Below are positions 1 to 4,715 of a stretch of DNA of 7,021 nt, one piece after another. Position numbers and translations under genes: made by a program. Within the stretch, counting starts at the first letter, position 1, and each line of letters starts with the position of its first letter. This DNA is from Puniceicoccales bacterium (GTDB taxonomy: Bacteria > Verrucomicrobiota > Verrucomicrobiia > Opitutales > UBA953): positions 1 through 7,021 of the forward strand of contig JAITXH010000173.1 of the NCBI GenBank assembly GCA_031284845.1, written 5' to 3'. The notes under the pieces were generated by a model. The model was not told where the DNA came from, did no database searches, and was given only the letters and a program-made list of their open reading frames with translations.

Positions 1-50
1 TTGATGCTGATGGCAGCCCCGTCGCGACGGGCGGGTTTGTGTTGGAGTGA
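1..50 (+). CDS. C-terminal tail of an unidentified upstream gene (partial)
   Basis: Reading from base 3, the frame encodes DADGSPVATGGFVLE and then TGA at 48-50. The residues look like an ordinary protein tail and the stop lies just ahead of a strong hairpin, as expected for a gene end converging on ribD. Fifteen residues are too few to name a family. A perfect 14-bp palindrome (CCCGTCGCGACGGG, 18-31) falls inside this tail and may be only a composition effect. The alternative is that these bases are non-coding, since frame 1 is also open here. Confidence 0.4.
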   Translation, partial: DADGSPVATGGFVLE

Positions 51-86
51 GCGAGTATCACTTCGGGGCCTGAATGCTGTTGCGAA

Positions 87-112
87 AGCAGAGGCGCTTT
101 GCGGCCTCTGCT
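87..112. terminator. Hairpin between convergent gene ends, probable bidirectional terminator
   Basis: AGCAGAGGC (87-95) pairs perfectly with GCCTCTGCT (104-112) around the loop GCTTTGCG, a 9-bp GC-rich stem. On the minus strand, downstream of ribD, the stem is followed by TTTCGC. On the plus strand it is followed by CCCTTC. The U tracts are short, so intrinsic termination may be imperfect. The position, 37 bp after the plus-strand stop and 18 bp past the ribD stop, is what a shared terminator would occupy. Confidence 0.6.
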
Positions 113-129
113 CCCTTCAATTGCGCTGT

Positions 130-1236
130 TCAGGTTAAATGGCCCCGCGTCAAAATATCATCACCCAGCACGGCGTGTCGGATATGCTGCAAGGTGAATG
201 CCTTTTCCAGAGCGGGGCAGGGCGCTCCTGCGAAAGCCGGGAGCGCTTCGGTATCGGCCAGCACCTTGGGCGCAGTGTAATGGAAAAGATAATCGGCTGC
301 GCGTGCCTTTAGCCACGCGCCCGAAAATGTGCCTCCACCTTCCACCAACACCCCGGTCAAGCCCGCCGCTGCACACTTTTGCTTAAAGGCACCGAACAAT
401 GTTGCATCGTCGCGCACATCCAGCCGCCAAACGGTGATGCCGCGCCGTTCCAGTGCTGCCACTTGTCCGGCAGGCGCAGTGTCGGCGGTGACGATGATCG
501 TGCGTGCGGCAAATGCGTCTTCAAAGACATTCAGCCCACCGCGGTCTGCCGTGCGCAGACGTCTGTCGAAAATGAAACGCACCGGGCACCATTCCGGAGC
601 GTCTGCCGTCCGGCTTGTCAAGCGGGGGTTGTCGGCGAGCACTGTGGCTGCGCTCGTGGCGATCGCCGGGAAGTAGCGCCGCCAGAGCATGACATCGGCG
701 CGTGCCGCCGCTCCCGTGATCCATTGCGATTGGCCGGTACGCGTGGCGATGCGTCCGTCCAGCGTAGAAGCGGTTTTGAGCGCCACAAGCGGTTGTCCTG
801 TCACCGCCCAGTGGTTGAATATCAAATTCAAGTCGGTGCATTCTTCTTCGAGCACGCCAGTGATCACTTCCACGCCTGCGCTGCGCAGGAGTGTGAAACC
901 GCGTCCCGCATGGGCGGGGAAGGGATCGGCGGCACCGGCGAGGACGCGGGAGATGCCCGCGTTCAAAATGGCGTTTGTGCAGGCACCCGTTCTCCCGTGT
1001 GTGGAGCATGGCTCCAGAGTGACGACCAGTGTTGCTCCGGGTTTGGGCAGACGTCCCAGAGAGCGTAGTGCATTTATTTCGGCGTGGGCTTCTCCGGAGC
1101 GTGCGTGCCAGCCTCTGGCGACGATGTCTCCCGCTTCTACGATCAACGCGCCGACGAGCGGGTTGGGGTGTGTCTCACCCCATGCCCGGCGGGCTTCTTG
1201 CAGTGCCTGCCGCATCCAGTTTTGATAGTCGTCCAT
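130..1236 (-). CDS. ribD: Bifunctional riboflavin biosynthesis deaminase/reductase RibD
   Basis: Cytosolic enzyme for two successive riboflavin steps: deamination of diaminohydroxyphosphoribosylaminopyrimidine, then NADPH-dependent reduction of the ribosyl chain. It is 368 residues long, normal for the fused family. The N-terminal deaminase domain (about 1-145) shows the zinc site: H51-A-E53, then P76-C77-S78 and C86 within CSTHGRTGAC. The usual motif is CSHxGRTPPC, so the first His is Thr here. The C-terminal reductase domain (about 148-365) has LKTASTLDGRIA, SQWITG, SAATVLADNP and VLVEGGGTFSGAWL. The ATG at 1236 is chosen because MDDYQNWMRQAL fits the family start; a GTG at 1320 would add 28 residues with no family match. 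No Shine-Dalgarno is visible; a TTTTCCCTTTTCT tract lies upstream. A TACAAT box (minus strand, 1285-1290) could be a -10 element but has no good -35. I see no FMN riboswitch motif upstream. No other riboflavin gene is adjacent within the window. Confidence 0.95.
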   Translation of the reverse strand: MDDYQNWMRQALQEARRAWGETHPNPLVGALIVEAGDIVARGWHARSGEAHAEINALRSLGRLPKPGATLVVTLEPCSTHGRTGACTNAILNAGISRVLAGAADPFPAHAGRGFTLLRSAGVEVITGVLEEECTDLNLIFNHWAVTGQPLVALKTASTLDGRIATRTGQSQWITGAAARADVMLWRRYFPAIATSAATVLADNPRLTSRTADAPEWCPVRFIFDRRLRTADRGGLNVFEDAFAARTIIVTADTAPAGQVAALERRGITVWRLDVRDDATLFGAFKQKCAAAGLTGVLVEGGGTFSGAWLKARAADYLFHYTAPKVLADTEALPAFAGAPCPALEKAFTLQHIRHAVLGDDILTRGHLT

Positions 1237-1366
1237 GCGTCGCGGTCCAGAAAAGGGAAAACGTGAATACAGAGGAAGGCGAAAATTGTAATGGGGACGT
1301 TTCAGCCCGAGGACATCCACGATGAAGTGTGCCTTTTAGCCTTTTTCGCGAGGGCGCAGGAGTCCA

Positions 1367-1408
1367 CCGCTTCTCGCTGTTCGCATCACTCCTGATGCGT
1401 TGTAGCGG
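1367..1408. other. Two-tier hairpin upstream of ribD
   Basis: CGCATCA (1382-1388) pairs with TGATGCG (1393-1399) around the loop CTCC, a perfect 7-bp stem. Outside it CCGCT (1367-1371) pairs with AGCGG (1404-1408), giving a second tier across asymmetric internal loops. It is not followed by a T run on either strand, so it does not look like an intrinsic terminator. It could be part of a ribD leader RNA, an operator palindrome, or an outlying hairpin of the neighbouring repeat element. Nothing in the sequence chooses between these. Confidence 0.5.
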
Positions 1409-1420
1409 CAAATTTATATC

Positions 1421-1442
1421 GGTGCTTCGCTATTTTTTGTGG
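1421..1442 (+). repeat. Left terminal inverted repeat
   Basis: Begins GGTGCTTCGCTATTTT and ends GTGG. It is the reverse complement of 1710-1731 at 19 of 22 positions; the mismatches are at positions 4, 17 and 18. It contains GCTTCGC, the complement of the GCGAAGC word found in the inner hairpins. Confidence 0.75.
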
Positions 1443-1462
1443 AAAGATGTTACACCCATCAT

Positions 1463-1524
1463 CCCCTGAAAGGGGTAAATGTGAATAACCGCCGGTGAAG
1501 TGCGAAGCACTGTAACCGGCGGAT
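1463..1524 (+). repeat. Left arm: hairpins A and B
   Basis: Hairpin A is CCCCT-GAA-AGGGG (1463-1475). After a 13-nt linker, hairpin B has an outer 8-bp stem CCGCCGGT/ACCGGCGG (1489-1496 with 1515-1522) and an inner stem AGTGC-GAA-GCACT (1499-1511), separated by GA on one side and GTA on the other. The inner stem carries the GCGAAGC word, known from biophysical work as an exceptionally stable DNA mini-hairpin. Confidence 0.85.
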
Positions 1525-1541
1525 CAGTCTAATAATCTAAA

Positions 1542-1610
1542 CGTCCCTGAAAAGGGGCGAACTATGCCAGCGACACTCTTCGCCGTCGTAGTTCGCCCCC
1601 TGCGGGGACG
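1542..1610. repeat. Central long hairpin of the element
   Basis: GGGGCGAACTA (1554-1564) pairs perfectly with TAGTTCGCCCC (1589-1599), and CGTCCC (1542-1547) pairs with GGGACG (1605-1610). At the top, CGAC (1571-1574) can pair with GTCG (1585-1588). The flanks can instead form small local hairpins: CCCT-GAAA-AGGG (1545-1556) and CCCC-TGC-GGGG (1597-1607). The fold is therefore potentially two-state. Confidence 0.8.
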
Positions 1611-1630
1611 ATGTTACAAGGGGACAGGTT

Positions 1631-1692
1631 ATCCGCCGGTTACACCGCTTCGCGGTTCACCGGCGGTTATTCATATTTACCTCCTTCGGAGG
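1631..1692 (-). repeat. Right arm: hairpins B' and A'
   Basis: Reverse complement of the left arm at 53 of 62 positions. B' has the outer stem CCGCCGGT (1633-1640) with ACCGGCGG (1659-1666) and the inner stem ACCGC-TTC-GCGGT (1644-1656). A' is CCTCC-TTC-GGAGG (1680-1692). Read on the minus strand both inner loops are GAA, as in the left arm. The inner stem sequences differ from the left arm but remain fully paired. Confidence 0.85.
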
Positions 1693-1709
1693 AAGAAGTT
1701 TCCGTGCTC

Positions 1710-1731
1710 CCACTCAAAATAGCGAAGAACC
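1710..1731 (-). repeat. Right terminal inverted repeat
   Basis: Reads, as reverse complement, GGTTCTTCGCTATTTT and ends GTGG. It mirrors the left terminus and marks the right limit of detectable symmetry; similarity stops immediately outside it. Confidence 0.75.
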
Positions 1732-1815
1732 ATTCCTAATTTTTCATTCCCGCAATCTCTCCCCGTGCCTGTTTCTTGTTTTCAAAATGTTTTCCGGTGC
1801 TATCCCCGTTCGTTC

Positions 1816-3114
1816 ATGGATGTTGTTCGTATTAACGGAGGCCGGGCATTGTCCGGGACAATCACTGTTTCGGGTGCAAAAAACGCCAGCCTGCCCATGT
1901 TGGCCGCTACCTTGCTCACCGCAGAAACCTGCACGTTGCGCAACGTTCCGGACTTGAGCGACGTGCGGTTCATGATCGAGATTTTGAGCCATCACGGAGC
2001 CCTCGTTGAGAAGGCCGCTCCGGGCGTTTGGCGCGTCACCGCAAAAGAGATCCAGCCGCGCACGCCTTACGAACTCGTGCGCAAGATGCGTGCTTCGATT
2101 TGTCTTCTGGGCGCACTCGTCGGGCGCTTGCGCACGGCGGATATTGCTTTGCCCGGCGGCTGTGTTATCGGGCCGCGTCCGATAGACTTGCACTTAAAGG
2201 GGCTGGCGAGGCTGGGCTGTGTGATCTCGCACAAAAACGGCTACGTCAGCGTGGATGCCTCCCGTGCGCATGGCACCAATGTTTTCATGGGCGGGCGGCA
2301 GGGAAGCACCGTCACCGGCACGGCCAATCTGCTCATGGCCGCAGTGCTCACGCCGGGGCTTACGCGCATAGACAGCGCGGCGTGCGAGCCGGAGATAGTG
2401 GATTTGTGCGTCATGCTTCAGAAGATGGGGGCGCGCATAGACGGCGTGGGCAGTCCGGTGCTCACCATAGAGGGTGTGGCTTCATTGCACGGGTGCGACC
2501 ATACGGTGGTGCCCGACCGCATTGAAGCGGGCACTTACTTGCTCGCCGGCGTCCTCTCCGAAGGGGATGTCACCGTGCGCGGAGCACGCACGGAGCATCT
2601 TGGCGCATTTCTGGACAAACTGGAAGAGGCCGGTGTCGTCGTCGAAAATGCCGGGCCTGATACCTTGCGTGTGCATGGCGGTTTTCACCGATGCCGTCCT
2701 GTGGATATTATCACTTTGCCGCACCCCGGTTTTGCCACGGACTTGCAGGCTCAATTTTCAGTGCTGCTCGCGCACATCCCCGGCATAAGCCTGATTACCG
2801 AGCGCATTTATCCCAATCGCTTCATGCACGTCTCTGAATTGCAGCGCATGGGCGCGGATATCGCCATTGAGGGCGCGACGGCCATTATCAAAGGCGGAAT
2901 GCGTCTTTCGGGTGCTCCGGTGATGGCATCGGATCTGCGTGCCAGCGCGGCATTGATCCTGGCCGGGCTGGCTGCTTCCGGCGAGACATGGGTGCAGCGT
3001 GTCTATCATCTCGATCGCGGCTATGAGCAATTTGACACACGCCTTGCCGCACTTGGTGCGGACATCGTCAGGCTGGATTCCAGCGAAATGCCCAATGATG
3101 GCGCGGACGACTAG
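1816..3114 (+). CDS. murA: UDP-N-acetylglucosamine 1-carboxyvinyltransferase MurA
   Basis: Cytosolic enzyme that transfers enolpyruvate from phosphoenolpyruvate to UDP-N-acetylglucosamine, the first committed step of peptidoglycan synthesis and the fosfomycin target. The 432-residue length is close to the family norm. Key residues are in place: K22 in SGAKNA, catalytic C116 in LPGGCVIGPRPIDLHL (equivalent to E. coli Cys115) with R121, D309 in PGFATDLQAQF, R375 in DLRASAAL and R401 in LDRGYEQ. Cys at the catalytic position, not Asp, predicts fosfomycin sensitivity at the target. The ATG at 1816 gives MDVVRINGG, matching family starts; a GTG at 1765 would add 17 residues without family character. 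No Shine-Dalgarno is visible upstream. The gene is divergent from ribD and convergent with prmC, 31 bp from the prmC stop. The nested repeat element ends 84 bp upstream of its start and so could affect its transcription. Confidence 0.96.
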   Translation: MDVVRINGGRALSGTITVSGAKNASLPMLAATLLTAETCTLRNVPDLSDVRFMIEILSHHGALVEKAAPGVWRVTAKEIQPRTPYELVRKMRASICLLGALVGRLRTADIALPGGCVIGPRPIDLHLKGLARLGCVISHKNGYVSVDASRAHGTNVFMGGRQGSTVTGTANLLMAAVLTPGLTRIDSAACEPEIVDLCVMLQKMGARIDGVGSPVLTIEGVASLHGCDHTVVPDRIEAGTYLLAGVLSEGDVTVRGARTEHLGAFLDKLEEAGVVVENAGPDTLRVHGGFHRCRPVDIITLPHPGFATDLQAQFSVLLAHIPGISLITERIYPNRFMHVSELQRMGADIAIEGATAIIKGGMRLSGAPVMASDLRASAALILAGLAASGETWVQRVYHLDRGYEQFDTRLAALGADIVRLDSSEMPNDGADD

Positions 3115-3128
3115 TGCGCCCTGCGCAC
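3114..3128. terminator. Short GC hairpin at the murA/prmC convergence
   Basis: GTGCGC (3114-3119) pairs with GCGCAC (3123-3128) around a CCT loop, starting on the last base of the murA stop codon. It sits in the 31-bp gap between convergent genes. There is no following T tract on either strand, so it may only slow the polymerase or be incidental. Confidence 0.3.
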
Positions 3129-3145
3129 ATTGCCCGCCTCAGTCT

Positions 3146-4003
3146 CTACGGATCGCTTCGTTCTATGCGGGCCAGAAAAAACCGGTCGCGCCCACTCATG
3201 TCTTTGCGCGATTCATGGTGTGCGTAGCCTAGTGATTCAGCATGTGCGGCCAGCGCATCGGCATGTGCAATGCCAGTCTCCAAGGCGACAAATCCTCCCG
3301 GAAGCAGATGCGCTTTTGCCTGCGCAAGGATGGTCTTCAAATCAGAGAGACCGTCGTCTTGCGCGACGAGTGCTTCGCGTGGTTCATGCTGCGCAACTTC
3401 TGGAGCAGCAGTGGCCAGTTCCTCTTCTGTCAAATAAGGCGGGTTGCTCACAATGGCGTCAAATCCACCCTCGATGCCGTGCATCCAGTTTCCGGTGACA
3501 AATGTGATTCGCGCTTCGAGGCCGAGCTTCTGTGCGTTTTCGCGGGCGAGCGCCAGAGCCTTTTCAGAACGATCAGTGGCAACGACTTGCATCTCCGGTC
3601 GCTCGGAGGCGAGGCTGAGCGCGATGGCTCCCGTGCCCGTGCCCAGATCGGCGGCGCGCACCGGGCCGGAAGCGGGCAGGGCGTCGAGCACCAGCCCGGC
3701 CAGTTCTTCAGTCTCCGGGCGCGGGATAAGGGCGCGTGGATCGCATTTGAGCGTGAGGGAGCGGAAGTCCGTCTCTCCCGTGATGTATTGGAAAGGTTCT
3801 CGCGCCGCACGTCGGCGCACCCAGTCGCGCAGTCGCGCAAGTGTCTCTTCGGACATCAGGCGCTCGAATTGCAAGTAGAGTTCAAGCCGTTTGCAGTGCA
3901 ATGCAGCGGCGAGGAGCAATTCGGCTTGGAGGCGCGGATTTTCCAGCTTTTTCCCCGCAAAAAAGCCCTCGGTTTTTTTAAGGATTTCGAGCAGGGTTTG
4001 CAT
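3146..4003 (-). CDS. prmC: Peptide chain release factor N5-glutamine methyltransferase PrmC/HemK
   Basis: SAM-dependent cytosolic methyltransferase that methylates the glutamine of the GGQ motif in release factors RF1 and RF2, raising the efficiency of translation termination. It is 285 residues, a typical length. The N-terminal helical domain (about 1-75) is followed by PFQYITGETDF and DPRALIPRPETEEL, then the SAM-binding loop DLGTGTGAIALSLA (119-132), D144 after motif II, and the substrate-glutamine motif NPPY (187-190). LETG (241-244) and GRDRFFLAR (271-279) match the family C-terminus. The ATG at 4003 is the natural family start. It has no Shine-Dalgarno and is preceded by the pyrimidine-rich CCTCTTCCTTACTTCTC. 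It begins 27 bp after the stop of the GYF_2-DUF4190 gene, so the two are probably co-transcribed. Codons 9-11 include a run of seven A residues on the coding strand; the frame is intact. Confidence 0.95.
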   Translation of the reverse strand: MQTLLEILKKTEGFFAGKKLENPRLQAELLLAAALHCKRLELYLQFERLMSEETLARLRDWVRRRAAREPFQYITGETDFRSLTLKCDPRALIPRPETEELAGLVLDALPASGPVRAADLGTGTGAIALSLASERPEMQVVATDRSEKALALARENAQKLGLEARITFVTGNWMHGIEGGFDAIVSNPPYLTEEELATAAPEVAQHEPREALVAQDDGLSDLKTILAQAKAHLLPGGFVALETGIAHADALAAHAESLGYAHHESRKDMSGRDRFFLARIERSDP

Positions 4004-4030
4004 GAGAAGTAAGGAAGAGGCCGATTGGCG

Positions 4031-4519
4031 CTATTTAGGCAGATTGTTCATTGCAACGACCATCCACACCACGATCACCAGCGTCCAAAGCAAGCCTGCA
4101 TAGCCTGAGCACAGGCCGCCAATGGCAAGACCGCGGCCTTGGCGTCCGGGGTTGTTTTTGATGTTCGACAGCGCCATGTGTCCGCAGACGATAGCCGGGA
4201 TGCTGCCGAAGATGGAGAGGCAGAACAATCCCAGGATACCCAGCACAAGCGAGGCGATGGCGAGCGACTCGGTGGCGGGAGGCTGTGCCACGAATGCGGG
4301 TGCCTGCTGCGGCAGCGGCGGCGGGGCGGACAAAGTCCCGGATGCGGGCAGGGTGCTCACGGTACCGATGGCGACCCAGTTTGACGCACCGACTTCCGCG
4401 ATCTGTGTTTGCGGGCTGATGTCACCGCTCTTGAGGAGGGTTTCCAGCGTTTCAAGAGACACAGGGCCAGCAGCCTTGTGCTCACGGGAGATGTAGTAAT
4501 AGAGGATGTTGTTGCTCAT
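4031..4519 (-). CDS. GYF_2 (DUF4339) plus DUF4190 membrane protein
   Basis: Function unknown. The 162-residue product has three parts. A GYF_2-like domain (about 5-54; LYYYISREHKAAGPVS, LLKSGDISPQTQI, SNWVAI) belongs to a fold proposed to bind proline-rich or other peptides. A proline- and alanine-rich linker (about 58-83) follows. A DUF4190-like membrane region (about 84-157) has two hydrophobic segments (roughly 86-112 and 131-157) flanking GHMALSNIKNN and QGRGLAIGGL, the family signature. A cytoplasmic GYF head with two membrane helices is inferred. The ATG at 4519 is chosen because MSNNILYYY fits the domain start; a TTG at 4567 would add 16 residues. No Shine-Dalgarno is seen; the leader is TCTCTTTTTTCCG followed by a C run (seven G at 4521-4527 on the plus strand). 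It lies upstream of prmC and divergent from the PEGA protein gene. Confidence 0.82.
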   Translation of the reverse strand: MSNNILYYYISREHKAAGPVSLETLETLLKSGDISPQTQIAEVGASNWVAIGTVSTLPASGTLSAPPPLPQQAPAFVAQPPATESLAIASLVLGILGLFCLSIFGSIPAIVCGHMALSNIKNNPGRQGRGLAIGGLCSGYAGLLWTLVIVVWMVVAMNNLPK

Positions 4520-4613
4520 CGGGGGGGCGGAAAAAAGAGAACTTGCCAGAGACGCACATTCTCTCAACCATAAAGATCAACAGCAATGGCACTCCCGGCT
4601 TTTACTCCATGTT

Positions 4614-4658
4614 TTTACAATACGTTACATAAGGTTACGTTTCGTTACATTGTGTTAA
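4614..4658. promoter_or_regulatory. Five GTTAC-like units at exact 10-bp spacing, candidate operator
   Basis: On the plus strand TTTAC (4614), GTTAC (4624), GTTAC (4634), GTTAC (4644) and GTTAA (4654) recur every 10 bp, with the middle three perfect. On the minus strand this reads GTAAC repeated with 5-bp gaps, preceded and followed by degenerate copies. One-helical-turn spacing places every unit on the same face of the DNA, as for OmpR/PhoB-type response regulators such as CpxR, which recognise tandem GTAAA-like half-sites. It lies 57 bp before the PEGA gene start and 94 bp before the GYF gene start, so it could control either or both. The regulator is unknown. Confidence 0.6.
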
Positions 4659-4715
4659 ATGGTTTGCTAAGCGGAGAGAAGTGCCCAATGATCGCAACCG
4701 TAATAATCGTTAAAA

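Larger units (their letters stand above)
1421..1731. repeat. 311-bp nested quasi-palindrome with tiered mini-hairpins (REPIN- or MITE-like, or structured RNA)
   Basis: The whole segment is mirror-ordered about a centre near 1576-1577: terminal repeat, hairpin A, hairpin B, long central hairpin, B', A', terminal repeat. The 22-nt termini (1421-1442 and 1710-1731) match as reverse complements at 19 positions. The 62-nt arms (1463-1524 and 1631-1692) match at 53 positions without gaps. The linkers between these blocks (17-20 nt) are not conserved. No open reading frame spans it, no target-site duplication is evident (left flank TATATC, right flank ATTCCT) and no transposase is nearby. A non-autonomous mobile element moved in trans is the closest known class; a structured RNA or a supercoil- or replication-sensitive cruciform is also possible. 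That the structure exists is clear from the bases; its function is not known. Confidence 0.85.
1237..1815. other. 579-bp intergenic region between divergent ribD and murA
   Basis: No convincing gene lies here; the few open frames that enter it are extensions or shadows of ribD and murA. From left to right it holds the ribD leader with a possible -10 (TACAAT on the minus strand, 1285-1290), a direct repeat GCCTTTT at 1331-1337 and 1339-1345, the stacked hairpin at 1367-1408, the nested inverted-repeat element at 1421-1731, and an AT/CT-rich murA leader (1732-1815). In the murA leader TTGTTT (1776) and TATCCC (1801) are a poor promoter pair, so the murA promoter is not assigned. Confidence 0.7.

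Noticed and set aside
379..1068. Long plus-strand open frame opposite ribD
   Set aside because: It lies antisense within ribD, whose family motifs are unambiguous; its residue composition (many Cys, Arg, His) is that of a GC-rich shadow frame.
1237..1420. FMN riboswitch upstream of ribD
   Set aside because: The conserved AGGGTGAAATTCCC-like and CCGACGGT-like blocks are not found on the minus strand here. The CCGGCGG words at 1489-1522 and 1633-1666 belong to the B hairpins of the repeat element.
1421..1731. Retron msr-msd, integron attC array or CRISPR as an explanation of the hairpin element
   Set aside because: No reverse transcriptase or integrase is present, the units are inverted and not direct repeats with spacers, and attC core sites are not recognisable.
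3973..3979. Run of seven A on the prmC coding strand, a possible slippery site
   Set aside because: PrmC reads through it in the correct frame with family sequence on both sides, and no stimulatory structure or alternative product is evident.
3242..4012. 256-residue plus-strand open frame opposite prmC
   Set aside because: prmC on the other strand has NPPY and the SAM loop in frame; this is a shadow.
4521..4527. Seven-G run just before the GYF gene start, possible phase-variation tract
   Set aside because: It is short for slippage and lies outside the preferred reading frame; it would matter only if the TTG at 4567 were the true start.
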